A stretch of 64,000 bases of DNA. It comes from Nocardia brasiliensis IFM 10847 (GTDB lineage Bacteria > Actinomycetota > Actinomycetes > Mycobacteriales > Mycobacteriaceae). The position numbers and the translations under genes are program-made. The DNA is taken from positions 62,001-126,000 of the forward strand of contig NZ_BAUA01000087.1 of assembly GCF_000710915.1 (NCBI RefSeq). The letters are read 5' to 3'. Shown one piece after another: positions 33,740 through 41,668 of the stretch (the first letter of the stretch is position 1; every line of letters begins with the position of its first letter). A model generated the notes under the pieces. The model made no database searches and had not been told where the DNA came from. It saw only the letters and a program-made list of their open reading frames with translations.

Positions 33740-36001
33740 TCAGCCGATGTGCTTGCGGAACCAGGCGAGCAGCTCGGCTTCGGTTTTCGGGCCGGTGTCC
33801 GGGTCATCGGCGCGCAGCGTACAGAAGTGCGCGGCCACCAGGAACTCGTCGTGCAACGCGAAAATGCAGGTGCCCCAGCCGGATCCGGTGTCCGCGTAAC
33901 AGAAGAAGCGCCCGACCGGTGCGGAGTCCTTGCGCCACAGGTCGTCCTGGCCCGCGGCGCCGCAGGCATGGCCACGGAACTGCCCCAGGTTCGCCTGATA
34001 GAGCAGGTCGGCGGCGCGTCGGTCGGGGAATCCGAAGAATCCCGCCGACGGGAAGCCCGAACGCGTGCCGCAGCCGAGCATGGCGTGCACCGGGCCGGCG
34101 GGTGGATCCAGATGGCGACAGTTGCGCGGCCCGAAATCTCCGTCCAGGTGGTCGAGTACCGCTCGGTCGGCGGCGGTGAAGTAGTCCGGATCGACGGCCG
34201 CCTCCGCGGCTTTGAACTGGAACCCGTTGCGCAGACCCACATAATCCCGCAACGGCTGCTCCCCCGGGCCCGCCCAGATGTAGACGGCGAGCGCCAGCGC
34301 CGTCTCGTTGGTGAGCACCAGCCCCGGTTTCGGCACCGCGGGATCGTCCACGAGACTGGTGAAACACGCCTTGCGCCCCACCTCCTTGCCGTCCACCACC
34401 GACGGACCATCCGGGCCGGGTGGATCGCCCGGACAGTTCGTCGAACGGAACACATCGAAGAACAGCCCGCGATAGTAGGCCCGCAGTTGCTCGACCGTCT
34501 GGAACCGCAGGAACCGGCCCGCCGGATCACTGGCCGCCGGATTCGCCGCGCAGTACACGATCGCAACGGTCGTCGCGTCCGGATCCTGATGAACACAGTT
34601 GGCCCGCTTGTAACCCGACGGCCCGACCACCGCGAGCAGATCGATATCGGGTCCACGCACCGCGGACGAGTCGGCGGTGGGCACGCCGGAGACTCGGTTG
34701 CCTATCGCCAACCAGGTCGTCAAAGCGAGTGTCGCGCATAGCATTACCGCCAGCGCTGCGACGACACCACGCAACACACGCCCATCACCGGGTACCCGCG
34801 AGCCGCCAGAAACAGGTGCCGAGCCGGCGGTCTCCCCAGCCACTTTCCGGAGCGCATCCGCTTGCCCCGAGACCCTTTGCCCCACAAGGGCTTGCGCGCC
34901 AGCCGACCGGTCGGCAGTTACCTGTCCAGCCGCTGAACCCGTAATCGACGGTACCGCAGCCGCTTCCGGCGCGACCCACGCGCCGGCTTCCAGCTCCGTA
35001 ACAGCCTGGCCCGGGGCCGCAACCACCTCCGCCTGCTCCGCAACCCGCTGCTCTGCAACCGCCGGCTCCATACCCATCTGCTCCGTCGCCGCCGTGCCTG
35101 CGGATACCCGGTCTGTGGCCGCCCGGCTTGCCGCTGCTCGGTTCGGTGCCGCGACCGTCTCCGCACCGGTGAGCGCGCGATGGGCTGCGGCCGCGAGATC
35201 TCCGGCCGAGGAGTAACGAGCGTCAGGGTTCTTCGCCAGACCTCGGGCGATCACCCCGTCGAAACCGGCGGGCACTTCGCGGCGGATCATGCTGGGGCGC
35301 GGCGGAGGTTCGAAGAGGTGGGCGCGCATGATCTCGCCGTCCGTCTCGGCAGGGAACGGCCTTGCGCCCGTAAGGCATTCGTACAGAACGCAGGCGAGCG
35401 CGTAGCTGTCGACGGCCGGTGTCACCAGCCGCGAGGTGAACCGCTCCGGCGCCATGTAGTGGAACGAGCCGATCGCCGACCCGTCCGCGGTCAGGCTCTC
35501 GCTCGTGCTGGACTGCGCGATGCCGAAGTCGACCAGGTAGGCGAAACCGTCCGTGGTGAGCAGGATGTTGTCCGGTTTGATATCCCGATGCACCAGGTCG
35601 TCGGCGTGCGCGGCATCCAGCGCCGCGGCGATCTGCCGGATCACCGCGACCGCACGCTCGGGCGCCAGCGGCGCTTCGCGTCTCAGCACCGCGCGCAGGT
35701 TCTCCCCGTCGACCAGGCGCATGTCGATGTAGAGCTGCCCGTCGATCTCGCCGTAATCGTGGATCGGGATGACGTGCGGTTCGGTCAGCCGGGCCGCCGC
35801 ATGCGATTCCCGGCGAAACCGTTCCCGGAACACCGGGTCCTGGTTGAGCTTCGCGGCGAGCACCTTCACCGCGACGGCCCGGTCCTTGACGGTGTCGTAG
35901 GCCTCGAACACCTCGCCCATACCGCCGCGCCCGATCAACCTGTCCAGCCGGTACGGCCCGAACCGAGTGCCTACTGTGCGCGGCGGCCGTTCGGTCGTCA
36001 T
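33740..36001 (-). CDS. PknH-like transmembrane Ser/Thr protein kinase
   Basis: The 753-residue protein has a Hanks-type kinase domain (about 15-275) with IGRGGMG, Lys46, HRD at 138-140, DFG at 158 and APE at 184-186. An Ala/Val/Gln-rich juxtamembrane linker (280-405) follows, then one membrane helix (about 412-434), and an extracellular domain of 320 residues. The ectodomain contains ten cysteines and appears to be an internal duplication: NCVHQDP...C (469/484) and NCRHLDP...C (628/644) are parallel. It would sense an extracellular cue and phosphorylate cytoplasmic targets, most plausibly the neighbouring EmbR-like FHA protein. Confidence 0.93.
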   Translation of the reverse strand: MTTERPPRTVGTRFGPYRLDRLIGRGGMGEVFEAYDTVKDRAVAVKVLAAKLNQDPVFRERFRRESHAAARLTEPHVIPIHDYGEIDGQLYIDMRLVDGENLRAVLRREAPLAPERAVAVIRQIAAALDAAHADDLVHRDIKPDNILLTTDGFAYLVDFGIAQSSTSESLTADGSAIGSFHYMAPERFTSRLVTPAVDSYALACVLYECLTGARPFPAETDGEIMRAHLFEPPPRPSMIRREVPAGFDGVIARGLAKNPDARYSSAGDLAAAAHRALTGAETVAAPNRAAASRAATDRVSAGTAATEQMGMEPAVAEQRVAEQAEVVAAPGQAVTELEAGAWVAPEAAAVPSITGSAAGQVTADRSAGAQALVGQRVSGQADALRKVAGETAGSAPVSGGSRVPGDGRVLRGVVAALAVMLCATLALTTWLAIGNRVSGVPTADSSAVRGPDIDLLAVVGPSGYKRANCVHQDPDATTVAIVYCAANPAASDPAGRFLRFQTVEQLRAYYRGLFFDVFRSTNCPGDPPGPDGPSVVDGKEVGRKACFTSLVDDPAVPKPGLVLTNETALALAVYIWAGPGEQPLRDYVGLRNGFQFKAAEAAVDPDYFTAADRAVLDHLDGDFGPRNCRHLDPPAGPVHAMLGCGTRSGFPSAGFFGFPDRRAADLLYQANLGQFRGHACGAAGQDDLWRKDSAPVGRFFCYADTGSGWGTCIFALHDEFLVAAHFCTLRADDPDTGPKTEAELLAWFRKHIG

Positions 36002-36199
36002 CTCGTCCTCCGTGCGACGGACCCGGCCGGTGCGCGGCCCGAGGTCGTGTCAACTGTAGAGCGCGCACCAGGCTTTTCGCAGGCGTACCGGCGCAGCAGA
36101 GGCCGGTTCGTTGGTCGGTCGTTAGTGGCTCGTTGGTCCCCGCGGCGACAGTGGTCCTCAGCCGAAACCGGCTGGTCAACACCTGAAAGGACCGCAGAC

Positions 36200-36904
36200 A
36201 TGTTCCGCACCTCCGTACCTCGCCCCCGGCGCGTCCTGCCCATCGCGCTGGGAATCGCGGCGGTGGCCGGTTTCGGCGCCCTGCTTCCGGCGCCCGCGCA
36301 GGCGCTGCCCTACGGCCCGTACACCTGTCAGCAAGGCTTCGTCTGGCGCGACGCCTACAACGGCGACACGGTCTGCGTGACGCCCGGCGACCGCGACACC
36401 GCGCACGCCGAGAACGCACAGGCCGCCGCGCGCCGTTCCCCGAACGGCGGACCCTACGGCCCCGACACCTGCAAGCAGGGTTTCGTCTGGCGCGAGACCC
36501 GCCCCGCCGACCACGTCTGCGTGACTCCCGATCGCCGCGACCGTGCCCGGGCCCAGAACAGCGAGGGCGCAAGGCATTTCGCCGACGCGACGCAGCTGCC
36601 CACCGGCAACGTGCACGTCCGCACGCAGAAGCATCAACTCGGCGGCTGGCTGTTCGTCGACAGCGCGTCGGGCCTGTCGCCCAACGCACGCCTGGAGTTC
36701 TACGCCGCGGGCGTGAACACCAACGGTCTGCGCGCCCTCGGCAACCGGCAGACCGACGGCAACGGCAGACTGCCGCGGGAGACCGCGGCGCTCGCCGACG
36801 TCCGCTGCCAGATCCCCCGGGATCGTGCGGCGACCGTCGTCGTCGTGGACACCCGCACCGGCATCGCGACCGCGGCGGGCACCACGTACGCGTTCAGCTG
36901 CTGA
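36200..36904 (+). CDS. Secreted protein with duplicated CxQGFVWR...VCVTP modules
   Basis: The 234-residue protein has a signal peptide (hydrophobic IALGIAAVAGFGALLPAPAQA, cleavage after AQA). Two ~40-residue modules follow, each with YGPYTCQQGFVWR or YGPDTCKQGFVWR, a VCVTP motif with a second cysteine, and an R-x-x-A-x-A-x-N-(A/S) end. The C-terminal ~110 residues are a separate domain with two more cysteines. Such GPxxCxxGFVWR repeats recur in exported actinobacterial proteins of unknown function. It is divergent from pknH, with a spacer of about 200 bp, so it could be a cell-surface output of the PknH/EmbR system, which is a guess from position only. ATG follows GAAAGGACCG. Confidence 0.8.
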   Translation: MFRTSVPRPRRVLPIALGIAAVAGFGALLPAPAQALPYGPYTCQQGFVWRDAYNGDTVCVTPGDRDTAHAENAQAAARRSPNGGPYGPDTCKQGFVWRETRPADHVCVTPDRRDRARAQNSEGARHFADATQLPTGNVHVRTQKHQLGGWLFVDSASGLSPNARLEFYAAGVNTNGLRALGNRQTDGNGRLPRETAALADVRCQIPRDRAATVVVVDTRTGIATAAGTTYAFSC

Positions 36905-36947
36905 CGAGAGCCCGTGCGCCCGGTGGTCACATCGGTCCGCAACGCGC

Positions 36948-38555
36948 TCAGGTCAACGACACGAGTTCCCGATAGTCCTCGGTCCACAGGTCCTCATACG
37001 CCTCGGGAAGTACCAGGACTCGGTCGGGCCGCAGGGCATCGATCGCCCCTTCGTCGTGGGTGACCATGACGATCGCGCCCGGATAGGTGTCGACGGCGGC
37101 GAGCACCTCGGTCCGGGAGGCCGGATCGAGGTTGTTGGTCGGCTCGTCGAGCAGCAGCACATTCGCACCGGAGTGCACCAGACCGGCCAGTGCCAGGCGG
37201 GTCTTCTCCCCACCGGAGAGCACGCCCGCGGGTTTGTCGGCGTCGTCCGCACCGGTGAAACCGAAGGCGCCCAGCACCTGTCGCACCTGCCCGTCGGCCA
37301 GGTGCGGCGTCGCCGCGGCCAGGTTGTCCCGCACGCTCAGCGCCGGGTCCAAAGTGTCGTGCTCCTGCGCGAAGTAACCGAGCCGCAGCCCGGCGCCGGG
37401 CACGACCCGACCGCTGTCGGGCACTTCGCGCCCGGCCAGCAGCCGCAGCAGCGTGGTCTTGCCCGCCCCGTTGTGGCCGAGGATGACCAGCCGGCTCCCG
37501 CGATCCACCGCCAGGTCGACCGAATTCAGCACCCGTTGCCCCCCATAGGATTTCACCAGGCTGATCGCGCCGAGCGGCATCCGCCCGCACGGATGCGGTT
37601 CGGGCAGCCGGATCCGGGCGGCCTTCGCCGCGCGCCGCCGCGGTTCCAGTTCGGCGAGCATCCGGTCGGCTCGCCGGACCATATTGCGCGCCGCGACCGC
37701 GGTCGCCACATGCGATTTCATCTTCTCCGCCTGCGCGTGCAGGGCGGCCGCTTTGCGTTCGGCGTTGGCGCGCTGCCGAATCCGGCGGCGTTCATCGGAA
37801 TCCCGCTGGGCGAGATAGCGATTCCAGTCGGCGTTGTAGATGTCCAGTGCACCGCGCTGCGGGTCCAGGTGGAACACCCGGTTGACGAACCCGGCCAGGA
37901 ACTGCGCGTCGTGGCTGATCACCACCAGCCCGCCGGTGTAACCGTGCAGGAATCCACGCAACCAGCCGATCGCGTCCGCGTCCAGATGGTTGGTCGGCTC
38001 GTCGAGCAGCAGCGCCCCGTCGGTGCCGCCGAACAGGATGCGCGCCAGCTCGACCCGACGCCGCTGCCCGCCCGAAAGCGCCGAAACCGGCTGTCCGAAG
38101 CCGTGATCGGGCACACCGAGCCCGGCCGCGATGCGCGCCGCCTCGGCTTCGGCGGCGTACCCGCCACCGGCCTGGAACTCGGTCTCGGCCCGCGCGTACG
38201 CCCGCAACGCACGGTCGAGGTCGCGCTCCTCGACCGCGTCGGCCATCGCGGCTTCCGCCGCGCGCAGTTGCCGCACGGCCGCGTCGAGCCCACGCGCGGA
38301 CAGAATTCGGTCGGCGACGCTGACCCGCGGGTCCACCGCGCCGGGATCCTGCGCCAGCACGTCGACCGAGCCGGTGACGGTGACCGTCCCCGCGACCGGC
38401 GCCTGCTGACCGGTCAGGCAGCGCAGCAGACTGGTTTTGCCCGCGCCGTTACGCCCGATCAAACCGACCCGGTCGCCGGGAGAAATAGTGAAGGAGGTGT
38501 CCGAGAGCAGCACGCGGGCACCCACGCGCAGCTCGACACCGCGAACGGTGATCAT
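36948..38555 (-). CDS. ABC-F family ATPase (ribosome-associated)
   Basis: The protein is 535 residues with two ABC modules and no membrane segments: Walker A GRNGAGKTS and GHNGAGKTT, signatures LSGGQRRRVELAR and LSGGEKTRLALAG, and Walker B with LLLDEPTN in both. A charged helical linker (about residues 245-310) joins them. This is the ABC-F family, whose members bind the ribosomal E site to rescue stalled or antibiotic-blocked ribosomes. It is close to actinobacterial relatives annotated as macrolide-resistance-like ATPases, but resistance cannot be inferred. A hairpin lies in its leader (38604-38643). Confidence 0.9.
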   Translation of the reverse strand: MITVRGVELRVGARVLLSDTSFTISPGDRVGLIGRNGAGKTSLLRCLTGQQAPVAGTVTVTGSVDVLAQDPGAVDPRVSVADRILSARGLDAAVRQLRAAEAAMADAVEERDLDRALRAYARAETEFQAGGGYAAEAEAARIAAGLGVPDHGFGQPVSALSGGQRRRVELARILFGGTDGALLLDEPTNHLDADAIGWLRGFLHGYTGGLVVISHDAQFLAGFVNRVFHLDPQRGALDIYNADWNRYLAQRDSDERRRIRQRANAERKAAALHAQAEKMKSHVATAVAARNMVRRADRMLAELEPRRRAAKAARIRLPEPHPCGRMPLGAISLVKSYGGQRVLNSVDLAVDRGSRLVILGHNGAGKTTLLRLLAGREVPDSGRVVPGAGLRLGYFAQEHDTLDPALSVRDNLAAATPHLADGQVRQVLGAFGFTGADDADKPAGVLSGGEKTRLALAGLVHSGANVLLLDEPTNNLDPASRTEVLAAVDTYPGAIVMVTHDEGAIDALRPDRVLVLPEAYEDLWTEDYRELVSLT

Positions 38556-38603
38556 GAGAATTACTCCGAGTTGTCGAAGGACAGACTTCTAGCCGGGAAA
38601 CCA

Positions 38604-38643
38604 GGTCCGCAGCTAAGAAACTCGGGGTGTAGACATGCGGACC
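38604..38643 (-). promoter_or_regulatory. Hairpin in the leader of the ABC-F gene
   Basis: GGTCCGCA (38604-38611) and TGCGGACC (38636-38643) form a perfect 8-bp stem around a 24-nt loop, 49-88 bp upstream of the ABC-F start. ABC-F genes are often controlled by leader attenuation responding to ribosome stalling, so this could be part of such a device. No leader peptide with a clear ribosome binding site was identified. Confidence 0.35.
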
Positions 38644-38703
38644 ACCCTACCCGATCGCCCTGACCAGGCGATATGAACCAGGTCACGAGCCTTTCGGCGC
38701 CGC

Positions 38704-38950
38704 TCAGCGGATCACCGTGATCTCCGGTTCGGTAGGCGCGCGATCGAGCGCGGTGGCCTCACCCCCCGCCGCCTCCACCACGATCCCCGCACCGTCCAAG
38801 CCGTCCTGCGCCGCCCCTGGCCACCGACACGCGACGCGGCGGGCTCGTCGCCTTCGGCACCGGCGCTGCCGCACCGGTGGTGGTGAAGAAACTGGCCCGC
38901 TACGCCGAAGGCCTGCTGCCGGGCGCCGACAGTGCGGATTCGAGGTAGAC
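38704..38950. pseudogene. Possible gene debris between ABC-F and sigma factor genes
   Basis: Two short protein-like tails meet here. On the minus strand a frame ending at 38704 reads AGIVVEAAGGEATALDRAP. On the plus strand a frame ending at the TAG 38946-38948 reads RRGGLVAFGTGAAAPVVVKK then a short tail. Both look like C-termini without matching N-termini, suggesting remnants of deleted genes. I cannot assign a family to either. Spurious coding appearance in high-GC DNA is a real alternative. Confidence 0.25.
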
Positions 38951-39118
38951 CCGGTGGCAGACAATGTTTTCCGACGGCTGTTGTCGGCTCTGGCCGGATC
39001 GACACCCGCGTTCTCCTGCCCGGCGAACCAGGAGTACGGCAGCACCCCGCGGCGGTTGCTGTCGGCGCTGGCCGGTTCCGCCCCGGCGTTCACGCCGGGG
39101 CCGACCGGCGGAGCCGGC

Positions 39119-39781
39119 ATGAGCCGCGAATCATCCGCTCCTGAAGACGAATTCGACAACAGAGCAACCACGGTTGACGACACCACACCCCGGCCCGCAA
39201 CGCAGCACGCAGTCACCGCGGCCGACGACGAGCTGAGCACTGCCGTCGCCGCGGCCGTGCAAGGCGACCGCGGCGCCCTGGCCACAGTCCTCGAGCTCAT
39301 CCGTCCGCTCGTCGTGCGCTATACCCGCGCACGCTTCACCCGCACGAGCAAGGGCCCCGACCCGGACGATCTCGCCCAGGAAATCCTGCTCGCCGTACTG
39401 ACCGCATTGCCGCGGTATCGCGACCAGGGCAGACCGTTCATGGCCTTCGTCTACGGAATCGCGGCGCACAAGGTCGCCGCGGCCGAGCGAGCGAGCGTCC
39501 GACCGGAGGAACCGACGGGGGTCGAGATCCCGGAGGACCTTTCGCCGTTGTTCGAACAGCGAGCGCTCGAACCCGAAACCGACACAGAGCTCAGCAGTTT
39601 CCTCGCCACCCTGCCCGATCAGGAGCGCGAGATCCTCATCCTGCGCCTGGCGCTCGGCCTGTCGTTGCGCGACACCGCCGTAGCAGTCGACAGCACGACG
39701 GACGCCGTCGAACGTATCCAGGAACGCGCCTTGGCCCGGCTCGAAAAGCGATTCGGCACCCGAAGATTCACCTCCGGCTAG
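39119..39781 (+). CDS. RNA polymerase sigma-70 family factor (ECF/SigD-like)
   Basis: The 220-residue protein has a sigma region 2 (LIRPLVVRYTRARF ... DPDDLAQEILLAVLTALPRYRDQGRPFMAFVYGIAAHKVAAAERA) and a sigma region 4 (LPDQEREILILRLALGLSLRDTAVAVDST ... ALARLEKRFG). Region 2 closely resembles mycobacterial SigD and Streptomyces ShbA. ATG at 39119 follows GGCGGAG. An alternative GTG at 38954, behind GAGG, would add 55 residues containing a duplicated RRLLSALAGS(T/A)PAF motif. No anti-sigma gene is recognised; the next gene is a small lipoprotein 73 bp downstream. Confidence 0.88.
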   Translation: MSRESSAPEDEFDNRATTVDDTTPRPATQHAVTAADDELSTAVAAAVQGDRGALATVLELIRPLVVRYTRARFTRTSKGPDPDDLAQEILLAVLTALPRYRDQGRPFMAFVYGIAAHKVAAAERASVRPEEPTGVEIPEDLSPLFEQRALEPETDTELSSFLATLPDQEREILILRLALGLSLRDTAVAVDSTTDAVERIQERALARLEKRFGTRRFTSG

Positions 39782-39797
39782 GCGACGCACGCTCGCG

Positions 39798-39826
39798 TGG
39801 ACGGCTTTCGCGGCGCCGGGTAGGGT
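39798..39826 (+). promoter_or_regulatory. Candidate promoter of the small lipoprotein gene
   Basis: TGGACG (39798-39803) and TAGGGT (39821-39826) are separated by 17 bp, matching a relaxed actinobacterial vegetative -35/-10 pair (TTGACN and TANNNT). The lipoprotein ATG is 28 bp downstream. Sequence match only. Confidence 0.4.
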
Positions 39827-39854
39827 CTCTCCAATTCTGATGAGGAGAGCGTGA

Positions 39855-40160
39855 ATGAGAAGCATTGTGTTGCTGGCGATCGGGGCTGCGCTGGTACTGA
39901 CGGGTTGTGGCTCGTCCGACACCACCGAGGCGGCCGGATCGTCGAGTACCGCAACGAACAGCGCGGTGCGCAGCAAGTCGTGCCAGGACTATCTGCCGCT
40001 GTTGAGCAAGTTGAAGGACGTGAGCGTGGAGTCCGCGAACAAGACCGCGGAAGACACCATCGCGATGCTCCCCCAGTCCCCGCAGTGGCCCGCGCTCAGC
40101 GAGACCGACCGGCAGTCGATGATCGCTGGCATCCGGGACGCCGCGACCGGAAAGTGCTGA
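39855..40160 (+). CDS. Small lipoprotein of unknown function
   Basis: This 101-residue protein starts with a lipoprotein signal, LLAIGAALVLTGCGSS, with the lipidated cysteine at position 18. A Ser/Thr/Ala-rich tether is followed by a small helical domain (CQDYLPLLSKLKDVSVESANKTAEDTI) and a final cysteine that could pair with the first mature one. ATG follows GAGGAGAGC. It would sit on the outer face of the membrane. I do not recognise the domain; similar small lipoproteins are common in Nocardia and Rhodococcus. Confidence 0.75.
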   Translation: MRSIVLLAIGAALVLTGCGSSDTTEAAGSSSTATNSAVRSKSCQDYLPLLSKLKDVSVESANKTAEDTIAMLPQSPQWPALSETDRQSMIAGIRDAATGKC

Positions 40161-40185
40161 CGGCGCAAGCCGACTCACCGCGCCA

Positions 40186-40211
40186 GTGCCCCTGCTGCCG
40201 GTCGGGGGCAC
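40186..40211. terminator. Hairpin between convergent lipoprotein and PruC-like genes
   Basis: GTGCCCC (40186-40192) and GGGGCAC (40205-40211) form a perfect 7-bp GC-rich stem with a 12-nt loop in the 78-bp convergent spacer. There is no T-run, as is usual for actinobacterial terminators. Confidence 0.45.
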
Positions 40212-40238
40212 CGGTCGCGCCCCCGCCACCAGACATGG

Positions 40239-41540
40239 TCAGCGCGATCGTGACCCGCGTTCGCGCCCGTGCGCGCGCCGGTGCAACGCGAGCTGCAATT
40301 CCAGCAGCAGCCGTTCGCCGGGATCGGTGAGATCGATGCCCAGGATCTCCTCGACACGACGAATGCGGTAGCGCAACGTATTCGGATGCACCTGCAGCAC
40401 GGCCGCCGCGGCGCGCACGTCACCGTGCTCACGCAGATAGATGTCCACGCTGTCGCGCAGGCTCGCCGAATGTTTGAGGTCGTAGTCCGAGAGCGCCCGC
40501 AGCCGCGGATCGTGCAGTTCGGGACGGCTGCCGACGAGGTCGAGGATCTCGCCGAGCAGCACCGCCGTCCGCGATTCCGCGAGCGTGGTGACCCGACCCT
40601 TCGGGTAGGTCGCGACAGTGCTGTCGAGCACGCGATCGACCTCGCGCCGGGCGGTAGCGACTCCGCTCAAATCGTCGATCGGGCACGCGATGGCCGCCCG
40701 CAGCGCCAGCGCGCGTTTGGCTTCGAGCTGCTCGACCAGCTGCCGGGTCCACGCCGTCACCGCGTGCGCGGCCCGATAACTCGGCAGCAGCACGTAGACA
40801 CGGTCGCCGAGCGTGGTCGTCACCGAATCGTTCCGGAATGAGCTGGCGCGCAGGCGAAGCATGTTGCCCAGCGCCGAAGGTTCGGTGGCGGGCGCGGTCT
40901 CGGTGGCGGTCAGGGCGAAACCGACCACCGCGGCCGGGCCGGTGGTCGGCAGGTTGAGCGCGGTCGCCACCGCCGCGACATCGACCGCGCCGCCGCCCTC
41001 GCCGAACAATCCCTGCACGAGCAGCGCCTCGGTGGACGGCGCGTCGAGGCTGCGCGAGATGAGCCGCGCCGCAATGGCCGAGGCGCCGCGCAGGATTTCC
41101 GCCGCATCCGGCTTGAACGGCCGATCGCCCTGCTGCAACCAGATCGCGCCGAGCACGCGTGGCGCGCGTACGGCACCGTCGGCGGGATGCCGGATGCTCA
41201 CCACAAGCCGGCGTTTGATGTTCAGTTCCTCGTGCGCGGGCACGTCGATCACCTCGTCGGTGCGGCGCAACCGATCGAACACACCCCATTTGCGCAGCAC
41301 CGCCAGGTACTCCCGCGGCCCCTCCCGACCGAGGATCGACATCACCCGCATCTGGTCGGCGGCCTCGGCGGCGGAGGCGGAGTACGCCAGCACATGCGAC
41401 TGCGGGTCCTCGATCGACACCATGCCGCCCGCGTTCTGCGCGACGATCTGCGCCAGACCGAACAGGTCGATGTCCGCGGCGACAAGCCCACTATCAATAG
41501 CCACGTCTACGCCTTTCGGCCAACTCGACAACACACTCAT
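40239..41540 (-). CDS. pruC: PruC-like regulator of proline catabolism (PucR family)
   Basis: The 433-residue protein has an N-terminal sensory region, a central GGDEF-like/PucR domain and the C-terminal PucR helix-turn-helix with DSVDIYLREHGDVRAAAAVL followed by VHPNTLRYRIRRVEEI. Position and orientation, divergent from pruA and pruB, match mycobacterial pruC (Rv1186c), whose product activates proline dehydrogenase expression in response to proline. I used the ATG at 41540 behind AAAAGGAC. A GTG at 41504, behind GAAAGGCG, is an alternative start that would shorten the protein by 12 residues and move the first codons into the promoter region. Confidence 0.88.
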   Translation of the reverse strand: MSVLSSWPKGVDVAIDSGLVAADIDLFGLAQIVAQNAGGMVSIEDPQSHVLAYSASAAEAADQMRVMSILGREGPREYLAVLRKWGVFDRLRRTDEVIDVPAHEELNIKRRLVVSIRHPADGAVRAPRVLGAIWLQQGDRPFKPDAAEILRGASAIAARLISRSLDAPSTEALLVQGLFGEGGGAVDVAAVATALNLPTTGPAAVVGFALTATETAPATEPSALGNMLRLRASSFRNDSVTTTLGDRVYVLLPSYRAAHAVTAWTRQLVEQLEAKRALALRAAIACPIDDLSGVATARREVDRVLDSTVATYPKGRVTTLAESRTAVLLGEILDLVGSRPELHDPRLRALSDYDLKHSASLRDSVDIYLREHGDVRAAAAVLQVHPNTLRYRIRRVEEILGIDLTDPGERLLLELQLALHRRAHGRERGSRSR

Positions 41541-41668
41541 CCCATCTTTGTCCTTTTAGCCCATTTCCCGCGCACTTTTCCGGTGTTGACTTCGGCTCAC
41601 CGCAGTTTCAGCGCGTGTGCGCGCCGCCGGTCCGCGACGCCGCATCGCCACGTCCAGCAGGAGGAATC

